64,000 bases of DNA from Siderastrea radians (taxonomy: Eukaryota; Cnidaria; Anthozoa; Scleractinia; Rhizangiidae), in assembly GCA_964017195.1 (NCBI GenBank), contig OZ024897.1:3701409-3765408 (forward strand), written 5' to 3'. The notes beneath the pieces are model-generated. The model saw nothing but the letters and a program-made list of their open reading frames with translations, searched no databases and was not told the DNA's origin. A program made the translations under genes and the position numbers. This document shows positions 1-12,000 of this stretch, in pieces; the first letter of the stretch is position 1, and each line of letters starts with the position of its first letter.

Positions 1-80
1 CATGTTCTACTCTGTGGATCCACATCCGATATTTGACTGTCTATTGACTCAACCGTTGGGACATCATCTCCTGATAAAGT
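1..80 (-). CDS. KSR: KSR exon 12, partial at the window edge
   Basis: The acceptor TCCTTCTCAAAG precedes an open phase-0 frame, TLSGDDVPTVESIDSQISDV, which runs to the window edge. It follows exon 11 in phase. It would lead into the kinase domain, of which nothing is visible yet. Confidence 0.6.
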
Positions 81-3000
81 CTTTGAGAAGGAAAACATGA
101 AACACAACAAGCATTCATAAGCAAAATTCCATACAAGCATTACTATTATGAAGCATAATATATAGATTTAGCCAAGCCTAAAAGCGGAGCCCCCCTTTTT
201 GTTTTGTCTGTTTTTTGTTTTTGTTTTGTTTTTGCTGGCAGTTATTAATTTGTTGAAAATACTCTCATTCAAGTCGTTAAATTAAAAAAAAAAACAGAGA
301 AAAAAGAAAAAAAGTTCTTGCTCCTGCTGAGTGTCGAACCCGGTTCGTCAGCGTGAGATGCCGGTGACTAGTCCACTAGGCCATGGGCGTTTAATGTCAT
401 TTTAGAAGTTAATTTTAATACTTATTTATTTCTTCGTGACAAGCTGCCTATCAGCATGAAAATGCTGGTGTTTTTCCTGGCAAAATGTGTTCGAAACGCC
501 GTAAAAACCATGGTTGTGGACAGAAAAAAAACAAAAAGCACTAGCTCTGCTATATTTGGCGTCGAAACCGAACTGCGAACTCAAGTGGTGTGCCGACCGA
601 GTTTGAACAGAACCGACGAGGCAAATTTGAACTTTTTGCCTGAACTTTATGGCCTAATTCCTTTCGCCTAGATTGACCTGTTCCCCGACCACCAAAAAGA
701 CAACTGAGTGTTCTTTTGAACTTTTTTTCCATTAACAAATTTGTTTTTAACTTTTGTTGTCTCTGCTTGTTTTGCTACAACGCGGGTCAACATGCGATTT
801 CGCGCCGAAAACACACGGGATTCAGCACAGGGTTATATCCAGCGTATGAAGTGTATTGGTAGCCCTCTGGTGCGGACGGACGGACGTACGGATGTACGGA
901 CGTACAGACGGACGGTCACGTGACTACTACGTCACTACCAAAATTTTTTGGCTTGATAGGTTACCAAATTTCCTTAGCAATGGAGCTCCGCTAATGCGCT
1001 AGCGCGCTGGCTCCGCTAAAAACTGAAGACAAACCCAAAACGTATATGTCGTGTAAAGTAGGAGGGAAGGTCAAAGAAGCTCAATCTCTGAGTCAAGTGA
1101 TAACAGTTCAAATGCACAACAACTACACTTAACATGTGTCTTAGAAATCCATCTACCAGGCCTGCTGTACACTTATCTAGTGGAGTTTGCTACGTAAAAG
1201 TTATTTTTCAAGAGTAATTAGGGTACAGTGCACAGCACTCATGTAATTGGGCATTTTTGTTGTAATGTCAATAAGACAGGTGGTCTTGATCTTAACTTTT
1301 TCATGCAGTATTAATCCATTGTTATAGAGATATGCCAATTCTTTATTAGACCCCACTTTTTCCAATCAGACTTTTCATTGGAATATCAGAGAGTCCTTGG
1401 TTCAAGGCTAGTTTGGTTACTTCATTGTTACGTTGTTTCCTCAGACAAGAAGCTTAACTCTACTGTTGCATCTCTCTACCCAGTGCTGGGGGTAACCCCA
1501 GCATTCTGTCGAGGGGGTAGTAGTGATACTCTTTTGGTTGCTTCATGGAAGAGAAACAGATTAACCCTTTAAGCCCCAACAGTGATCAGCATCAAACTTA
1601 TCTTTATCATATCAGTGCATTTTAACACATACAGGTCACAAGAATTAAGGAAGTGATCTCCGAACATGAAATTTCTTGATGTTTGTGGAAATTCTCCCAA
1701 CTAGTACCAAAAGAAATATATCGAGAACACTGAGGAGAATATGCATATTAATATTCGGGCTTAAAGCGTCAAGCTCCTGCCATGTGTGCCAGATAGGTGC
1801 AAAGGCAATCATACGTTTCTTTTACCTTACTGCTGGTGATCACTTACCGAGTCATTACTTGTCGTAGTGAGGTTGCTTTGACGTGACTTTACACTTTCTG
1901 TCCTCACTAGTGTGCTTGTTGAATCAATCATTTCATCACTGAAACAAATCCATAAATCCACTTTGGTTAGTAACAATTCAAAAAACATCTCCTGGCAGGA
2001 TCCTCCTTGTTACAGACAGTTCACTCAAAGAACACTGCTCAAAGTTTTTCTTCCTCTGTTTTACGCTTAGTGCACATTGGGAACTTTTGCAATGTGTGGT
2101 GGATATACAGACATCTGCTATTCCCTTTCTGCTCACTCTACTTAGGGAAATCAGAGGGAAAAACTTTGAGCAGTGTTCTTTTAATGAAATGAAGGCTCCA
2201 TGCAAAAACTGAAGCAGTTTGAAGCAAAATAAATAAATAAAAACAAAAAAAACAGCCTAAATTCGACATAAGATGGTTATGCTCTCAGCCCTTAAATTAT
2301 CAACTCCACCACTGTATTTATTAAGCTTGTTCACATTCTGTTTGAAAAACTGGCTATTCTGCCTGAGGATTCTGCCCACAAAATGGCAAATCATAAGGCA
2401 TTAATGATTATAACTAGACTGTTAAAATAGTCACTTATGATTGGCTAGCCCACAAGCAGGCTCATTTACAATGGCAGAACTTGGGTTTTCATGCACACGA
2501 CTTTGCACTGTACATGTAGCTGCACCCAATTTTACATTTTTTCCTCTCCTGATGCATAAAACAAGATCTACATTGTTGTTTATAGCTCTGTCCCTTAATT
2601 ATACCTGTAACAAGAGGCCTATATTTAACTGTACACTGTATGTAACTACAAAAACACACACAAGTACATGTATGTTGCACTAGTGACAAAAAATAATAAT
2701 TATGCATCACAACTTCACATGTAAAAAAAAATAATCTCATTAAACAGACGATCCTGAACTCAGAGAATTTTTTCTATCATACCTCCGTGTGGGTGAAGTC
2801 ATTCTTGATACATCTAACAAAATGAAGAAAAGTCAGAATAGGTCTGAATGTCTACCCTTAGTAACACCTACATGTACATGTAGGCCAAGTAAAAGGAATA
2901 AATACAATTCAGGAAAGCTTGGTTGTTTCAGGGGCTGTCTACAAGATACCAGAATGAGTCTGTACCAGAATGAGTTCATTTCCAATCCCCATAAATATAT

Positions 3001-6000
3001 CTGCATTTGTTTACATGGTACCGACCCCAAATTTCGTACCAGAACAAGCTATACCAAAATGAGTTCATCCCAGTTGTTGTTCAACCACGTTTTTTTGCCA
3101 TGTGTTCATGGTACGAAGTTCATTTTTATACAAGCACTGGTACGAAACTCATTCCAGTATCATGTAAATGACTCCTTACATTTTCAGAAAAAAAAACAAC
3201 CACATGTGGTACATCCACACGTTCAAAAATTTCTTACCAAGAAATTTTTATCATTCCATTTGATTTTAGTCCTGTTTTTGTTGTTGTTGTTTTTGCTTTT
3301 TTTGGAGGGGCAGGGGGGCTGAACATGCACATGTATGCACACGTTGTACAAGGTAATTAATTCAATGCATATATTATGTAACACAAACCTTCATTGAACA
3401 GGCCAGCAAATACATGTAATTTTTTTTCCTTTTTTCTTTAAAGGACATGATAAATTATTATGTCCCAGTAAGACACCATTTTTGTATGACAAAACAGAAG
3501 GTTCGCACGTGTGTGCAGGGCAGATTTTCATTTGATTTTCAAATTGATAGACCCAGTCCTTGCAACCAACAGCAGTTGTGATTAATTTGACATACATGTA
3601 CACTGTAAGGGCATTTTGGTGGCGAGTCTACTTGCATCTCTGATGGCTTTTTAAGGTCTTTGTGCGTGAAAATTGTGCTTACTGGTTCACTAACCTGTAA
3701 AAGAAAAATGAGAATCTGGAAACTGATCAAGCTCCTCCTGGGCTGACAGGCTGCTCCCATTTGTAGCTGGAGCAGTGGGAAGAGGTGACGATGGTGGTGA
3801 TGATGTTGATGATGAGTTTGAACAAGAATCTCCACTTGCCCCAGTCGTTTTGTTTGTAAATTGTGGGGGAATCTCATTGCGAAATGACCATTTGCGCTCA
3901 ACGGCATTTAAGTTGCCATGGCTACGATTGGGATGCATTGCCCTGGTGTTTTGTTCACGCAGGTACTTCTCAACTTGAAGTGCAATGCTTGAAGGTTCTG
4001 AGTTTGTTCTCTTTACTTGAGGACGTATCATTGGTAAAGAGCGATAATCAAATGCTGTAAAAAGATAAATTAATAGTGATTGTTAGGTTTAGCCCATATC
4101 TACATGTACTGCAAGCTTATCTCATTAAACTTCAATTATATTTATGTTACAATATTTTTAAGAGACTTTGCCTTTGGTAGATAGCCTGCACTGTGCTTTA
4201 AAAGATGAGATAAATATTATAGGTTGTGGCACCGCTGGCAAATATAACACAACAGGCATTTTGAGAACAAAGGAGAAAAGTAGGAAGCAATTGAGCCAGA
4301 GGTGATCCCAAAGGATTTTACATGCATGTACACGTATTCATTTACACGTGTCACATATGATTTGACGGATACATCACACAAATCACTTGTCTACACCCTG
4401 AAGTGTACAAACTGTAAGACACACTGGTGGAAAATTATGCAACATAATAAACATATTTGACAACGCATTCTACTTCATGTATCCTCCTTAGAAGAGCTGC
4501 ATTTCACTCACCTCGCCGGAGCTGATCCTTGAAAAAGTCACCACATCCCTTTGGAAGACCACATGCAGGAGGAGCAAGTTTGGCACATTTCTTGTGAAAC
4601 TTCATCCTGAAAATTAAAGAATGCATCAATATAATGTATAACAAAAATTAGCAACTTTATGATATTTTAAAGTTTATAAAAAGAAAATTTCACTTAACCG
4701 TGATTTTTTTAATGCAATTTTTCAAGAACCTTGCAGATATTGCTAAACTGTGTGAGCAGGTACCATTTAAGGTCAATTATGCCAACATAACCCTTATACA
4801 ATACCAGAAACCCTGCTTTATGTCGCTTAGACCAAAAAATGTCTAAAGTCTAAATACATACATGTGCATCCCTTCCCCTTTCCTGGCCACTACATGTACT
4901 TTGTATCATGCAACTGAACACATTCACATTAATTTTTTTTTATTACAGCTGCACAAGCACATAAACAGTATCTCCCTACATGTACGTAACTGTTCTAGTA
5001 AGAGAAAACTCTAGTCAAGCAACCATTGTCATTGAATCCCAATTAACCATCAATTGTTCCAAACCTTGTCCTCTAAATGCCCAAAAATGCACTCTGTAAG
5101 TGACTGTATTACATTCCAAGTTATTGTTTAACAATAGGCTCTTGTTTTTCAAAAAATACTTAGGACACATCTTATCTTAGGAGGGCTTCATGAATCCAGC
5201 TCCTGGTCTTGACCATAGTTGCTTACAAGACTTTCAGCTTCAGTGCAGTGACTTAGGATAGAATTTGACTAAACACTTACTTGCAGTCTTTGCACTTTAC
5301 ACCGACCAGCAGGATTTTATGGCAGTAATCACATGCCAAGCTCACCATGAAGGTTTTCTGAGAAAACCTAACAAAAATGAATGACAAATGTACACATAAT
5401 CAGTTGTTACTGTTTTGGCCACAGGTTCATGAACACTATACATCATGTCCAAACTTTCCCTAGCTTAGACGGACTTCTCTTGTAGCTGTTGTTCAAAATG
5501 GAGAGGGACATTCATGGGAAGTTTACTTTTCCATTTTTTGATTGTTTTCTTTAGCAGGCCACATTGAGAAAATCGATTGCATTAACTTGCATAAATTCAC
5601 ATACCAACAAAACATAGCTCTGCAGTGAAGATTCAAAATTGTTTTAGGGCAGGTGAAAACAAATAGGTACATCTTTCAAGTTAGTCACCCACATAGTGAT
5701 TGCTCTCAGTTTAGTTTCTGACCCCATAGCTAAGAAAAATGTGAAGGAAACAAACCAGAGAAGAGTGCTTTCCCCTATTTATTATTAACCCTTTCAGCCT
5801 CAAAAGTGATCAATATCAAATTTCTCCTTAAAATTGTACTGCTTAAGAGGCAATGTCCACTAAGACCGAGCGAAATCGAAAATATGTGGCACATGATGAA
5901 AAATCAAAATTCTCCGTTTTTCGCCCAGAGATACCTTATGGTAGCTCTAGAAACCCGGTGGCATTTTTTGTTGAGAAACTATTTTTAAACCTCCAAAAAA

Positions 6001-9000
6001 TTAAAAAACCGTTACCGCACTACGTGTCTCTACGAACACCCCGAATAAACGCTAATCATACCTTCTCGTAAACTTCGCTCTGTTTAATTCGTGTCATGGA
6101 AAAATCCTGTTTTGAGCTTAGAAATTTGCTGTTGAAGAGTTTACAAGTAATTTGAGTCAAGTTATTCTTTTGTGGATTAATTTTCAAGGTCATGGCAGGC
6201 TGCTGAAAACCACTAAAATTCGCTTGCTTTGAATTCTCAATTTGGCACAGTTTTTCAAGAGAAAGTTTCCCTCCCCGGTAAAACACCGAATCACTTGAAA
6301 TTCAGAATTATTGAATAAGGAAATGCCGTTCTTAAACCTGAGGTTTAAAAATTAGTTTCGGGCTTTTTATCAGCGCCGAGTACAAACGCTCTCAAAATGC
6401 CCATAATTACAACATTAACACGTCAACAATTGGCACATACCTCCGACCAAATAACCGAGAATGTGAACATTTCTCCTATTTTGGTTGGTATTCGGTTGTA
6501 ATCCACAGCGGAAAGGTAATGTCTAGCTCACCTGACTATGGTATTGTCTAAATATCAGGTTCTGTGCGTACTCTTTCATAATAACCATCTTGGCGTCCGG
6601 GGTCAACAACATCACTGAAGCATCGCGTATTGGCAATCAACCCAAATGACTTATTTCCATCGCACCTCCTTTTGTTAAAATCAAGAACCTTCAGGAATAA
6701 AATGATTTTGCCTTACTTGAACTTCAAAACAGTTTTCTCCTATAAGACGTCTTTTCTTGATCTGTATTCGTTGCAAAATTTCGAAACGATAATTTCTTGC
6801 CGAAAGCTTACAAGCCTGTTTAGTTTGAGTCACGCAACAAAATGTCACCCACTTGATTTTACCTGATGTGACCTTGGAGGGGGAAATGCACAGGAAACAA
6901 AAAAAACAAAAACAAAAAACAAGCAAGCAAAAAACAAACAAACAAAAACAAAGCAATGAGAACTTTCAAAACCTGTGGACCCAAGGACCGCTCATAAGCC
7001 CTTGGCTTATACAACTTTGTAAGGGGGTTTGGGTGGGCTTATATCCGGGGGGGCTTATAAGTTTCGAAATGAGCCACAGCAATGTTGATCGAAATACGTT
7101 TTTAAAACGTCATAATAAATCGAATTCATTTCAATTTTAACAACAAAATCGAAACTGTAACAACACGAACGTAACCAGAACGTAACAAAACAGAGGCTCA
7201 GAGTTCATCTTCGCAGTGTTCTGTGAGAGTGCTTAATATTACGGAAACAAGGAAAACTAGAGGGCGACTTATATCGGGGAGAGCTTATAACCAAATGCAT
7301 TTTTTTTTCTTTACTGGTAGATGGGCCTATAACCGGGGGGAGGAGCTTGTAAGTGGTTGGGCTTATAAGTGGCAGTTTACGGTATTTATGTATTTATCAG
7401 TATCATTAGAGGCAGTGAAGCCTTGCCAAAACCTTGCCTGTTACTAGGGCTTTGAAAAAGAAATTATTATTAGGTCTCTATGTATTGGTCTTCAAAAATT
7501 GGCCAAGACAGGAGTAAGAATGTGAAAATGTATGTTGAGTTTACTCAAGCCAAAACCAGGGGTGTGGCCAGGGGTGCCGGAACCGTCCTTTTAGTTCTTT
7601 ATAAGCTTGTGAAACCATTTTATGGCAAACCTAGAGCATTACACTTTTATACATGAAACTCAAAATTAGGTTGAATTTGAAACTCAACTCATGTTGAAAC
7701 TCGTCATGACAAGGAGTCCTAATGTTCAGGGCTCTTTGTCGCTTTCCGCCTGATCTTCTGAGCAGTGCAGGTGACGAAGGTGGAGAACCATCCTTGTGAC
7801 GAATGGCTAACGCTCAAAACGTCAGCTTTCAATCTCTTCACGGTGGCACAATTTATCTTATTAACTCAGGTGATAAATACATAGTTTTGTGTTTCGCTTC
7901 CCCACCGATGCAACACCACAGTTTCTCTAGAAACTAACCCCCTTGTTTGTCAGGTGACAGTTGCTTGTGCGATATTTCTCCGCCTCCTCACGGTTGAGGA
8001 GAACGGGCTTGGTTTCGCTTAGAGCACTGCTATGGACGGTAGACCATCAGCTAACAGGGCCTAAGATTTCAGCGCAGATATTGGTCTTATAGGTCCCACG
8101 CCATATGCTCTTCATACAAGGACAGATTCCTTCTTTAGAAAACTGTAAATTCGAGAGCATGCTCACACCATTGATCTTCCAAGTGGCAACTAAAGGGCTT
8201 GCAATGGACGCGCACCGGATGACACTTAAGGATGGTTCTCCACCGGGATCTTGATACCGTGTCCGGAGTTTAGGAGGGCAAATGTATCCGACTTAGTGTC
8301 AGCCGGCCTTGCAGTCGCAAGCTCCCTTCCCTCCATGGGGATGGGGATCTTGATACTGTGTCCGGAGTTTAGGAGGATAGATGTATCCGACTTAGTCTCC
8401 GCCGGCGTTGCGGTCGCAGGCTCCCTTCCCTCCATGGGGAGCGAAGGGAGCCATGAGTTTGAACACCACGCCCAGCTCTGCTCCTAGTACTCCTGCACAA
8501 ACTATGGTGGCCCTGCAGGCCCTGCAGTGGTAGCAGCCAGCGCTGTCTTGCCGGAAGCTGACTTTCTTCAGGGCTGGTATGGTAGTGTTAATCTGCTTAA
8601 TGACGTCTGCCATCACAGCGAGGAATGCACGAAAGTGGGTACGAGAAAAAAGTGTACTTACCAGAGCGCACTGGAAGGAAGACAACGATGTGTTGCAAAA
8701 TAGCTTTGGGCTCCGACTTGCCAATTCCACGGTCTGCTTTTCTCACTTTCCCGTTCGAGGCATACTTAGACAGTCCTGGTAGAACTCAACATGACCAACG
8801 TCGATTAGTTCCCTCTGCACTATTCCCAGAAAAGAGCGATGGGCTGGGCAAATGGTCCATGTTAAGAATACTAATTAAAAATACTATTGCGCGTGCTCAA
8901 CTTCTGAGTGGATATCGCTGATTCCAACACTGCAAGTGTGACCCGAAAAGTTTTTTTTTTTTTTTGCAACTGGTGAACAGCAACTGCTTGTTCATATCGC

Positions 9001-12000
9001 TTGTAAGAGGCGCAAACGCCTGCAACTAGTTTCTGAAAAGAATAAGTGACCTCTATCCGCAGGCAAGGGAGATAATGTTTTGATTGCCTATTGTACTCGG
9101 TGACAGGGGTCCTGACTGCGAGAGCTCCAAAGAATCTATCCTTTTACAACGGCGCGATATAGAGGAAGCGTTCTACAACTACTGCGTGTTAAATCTGGCG
9201 TTTTCCTTTTTTTTTGAACGAAAATTATCAGTTTTTGAACATTTACTCAAAGCCGATCCGCACTTAAGACATTTTGTCTGGTTTCCAATAATGTGGCACC
9301 TGAAATTCTCGCACGCCTGATTTCCAAAAAGAAAATTATTTCCGCAAATGGCAGCTTCTCGAGGCGCCTTCCTCGACGCAACACTGGTGGCTTGCAAGTA
9401 ATATTGAAATCCTTCACCGTGAAATTAATTAGACTGTGGGAAAAATATCCTAAAATGCATTCACGCTAGGGAATATTCGCGTCTTGAAAAGTCGAACTCT
9501 GCAGTAAGATATAAAAAATATTATCGATGTTTGCTATGTTAGACTATCGCAAGCTAATACTTTCTGCTTCTAGTGAACACGTGACAATTTTTTCCTCTCG
9601 CCAGAGCGTCACAAAATGTACATCTATACAATCTGCAACTTGTTTTGCACAGGTCAGAATTGTGTGGTGAATGGTCCCGTCATATGTAGTATCACTCTAT
9701 TTTACTAGTCGAAAGATATTTTAGGCATAACGTCGCCGGTGTAACATGACACCAAACAGGAGGACGGAATGTGAGTAAACAAACGCAGTTGTAGCCAAGT
9801 GCTACGCATTGAAAACTCACAATTATAGAGAAAAGTGAACTTAAAATTTTCAGGGAACTTGTAAGAAACAAATGGATGCCATCTTTGTTAACCTTCGATA
9901 TGATATGCTTTAGTTTAAATCATGGAAAAAAATTCAGCTATCTCTGTGGTTTGTTTTTACGTTGAGGTAGTCCGGCATCTGGGATGAAAACGCGAACGGT
10001 CATTCCTGTCGAGTTGCTGAAACAAATGCCATCACTATTTACATCGCCTTCTATCTTGTACAATTTCTTTCATAGCTTAAGTTATTTCAGACGTCCGCCT
10101 AATCTTTCGATTTTTTCCCCCATTTTTGCAATGCCATCACCAAAACCTATCCTGTGACTTGACCAGAACCCGTTGCGTGACAGACAAATTTAGTTAAATC
10201 AGACCATAATAACAGTGCGGTTTCTGAGATGAATGTGGAGATCACTGGAAAGTTATTTAGTTTCTTCAGAGAATTAACACTAGGAGTTTTTAAAATTCAT
10301 TTGCCATTCATTAAGGGATGTGAATGTGGTGGCGGAGTCGTTATTCATTAGTTGAAAGTCAATCTGGAGATGAGGAGATAACGGTCGATTCCACGCATCA
10401 AGATGGCCCTTGTACAGTACACCTAAAACTTGACAAAACCTGGCATTTAGACAAAATCTTATTCAAGGTGAGCTAGATATGACCTTTATCCTGTACTTTT
10501 CAACCAAATACCAAAGGGAACAAGGAAAAAATTCCACGTTTTCGGCTATTTGGTCGGAGGCACGAGCCCATTGTTTGTACTGGTTAACAGGTTAATGTTG
10601 TGATCATCGGGATTTTGAGAGCGCTTGTACTCGGCGCTGATAAAAAGCCCGAAACTAATTTTTAAACTTGATTTTAGAATGATATTTCGTCTTTCAAGAA
10701 TTCTGAATTTCAAGTGATTTGGTGTTTTACCGGGGAGGAAAACCTTCTCTAGAAAAACTGTGCCAAATTAAGAATTCAAAGCAAGCGAATTTTAGTGATT
10801 CTCAGCAGCTCGCCATGACCTTGAAAAATTAATTCACAGATCTAAAACAGGACTCAATTACTTCATAAACACTTCAAAAGCAAACTTCCATGCTTAAAAT
10901 GGGGACTTTCTGGGGTGCGAATCAAACAGCGCGAAGTTTACGAGAAGGTATGATACACGTTTCTTTCGCGTGTTTACAGGACACGTGTGGCGTAAACGTG
11001 TTAAATTTTTTTTTCGGGCATAAAAAAAATTTCAAGAAAAAAATTCAACCACGTTTCTTAGATTACCATAGGGTATCCGTGGAAAATTTATGAGGGAATT
11101 TTATTTTTCATCATGTGCCGCCACTCGCTCGATGTTAGTGGACATTCCCTCTTAATTAGTCAGACAGGTCATGACTATTAATGACATTATGACCCAAGAT
11201 GAATTCTTGCCATTTTTTAACAACTTCTCCCCACTACTGCTACTGACAATAATTGTTTAATAGAAACAAGAACACAAAGATTGCTGGTGTGATATTGAGG
11301 ATTATGACCTTTCCAAATAAGGTAATCAGAGTACAAAGTTAATTAAAGTTCCAAAAACTGCAATATCCAACAATAAGTATAATACATAGTAACTAACATA
11401 GTCAAAGGTATGTAGACATCAGAAGTCCATACCTGTGTTTTATTGTGTGTCCCATACCATAATGAGTGATCCTTGATGGAGAACCTATGGTATGTGAACC
11501 TTAACATGACAAACAAGAAGACAATTACAAATCTGTTTCAGCTGGAAGTTACTGTAAAACTAAAGACCACAATGCACCATCCTGAAAAAGGTCACTGGCT
11601 GTACAGTATCGCATAATGTATCACTTAAACAGAATGTTGTTGTTAAGGAGCAAGAATGGAGTGGTGCCTTCCAACAATGTTACATGAGTTAGAACTCAAC
11701 CAATCAAGAGGATTCAACATAAATCCCTCCAGAAAAATAATGTAAACATTCTAAATCACAAAATTTGATTCTGGACACCCACCCCACCCCTCCTTAAAAA
11801 AAGCGACAAAATAAAACTCCTGAAGAATTTCATGCTATGGTTGTACAGTACATGGCTGTTGGTCATGGTGTGTCTTGTTGTACTCGGTCTTTATGCCATT
11901 TGTATGTACATTTATTTTTCTGTCTGCCCCCCCCCCCCCCAGCCCGCAGAAAGCAGGATACCATACATGTATTTACCCGTATATAGGCCACACTTCTTTC

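Larger units (their letters stand above)
5843..11155. mobile_element. 5.3 kb TTAA-flanked DNA transposon with ~780 bp inverted ends
   Basis: The left end reads TTAAGAGGCAATGTCC and the right end is its inverse, each bounded by TTAA (5843-5846 and 11152-11155). The similarity runs inwards to about 6620 on the left and 10385 on the right, so the arms are near 780 bp and roughly 75-80% alike. TTAA target duplications and a GAGG-type start are known for Kolobok and piggyBac elements; the superfamily is an inference. The middle carries a decayed transposase-like reading frame (minus strand, 8226-8730) and a GGCTTATAAG-rich repeat (6975-7385). The whole element sits in the KSR intron between exons 6 and 7, in either orientation harmless to the exons. 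Confidence 0.85.

Noticed and set aside
3539..3694. Extension of KSR exon 9 (VSEPVSTIFTHKDLKKPS)
   Set aside because: This frame does not match exon 9 and needs an unseen donor upstream; a GTTAGT donor at 3694 with the downstream microexon fits the phases better.
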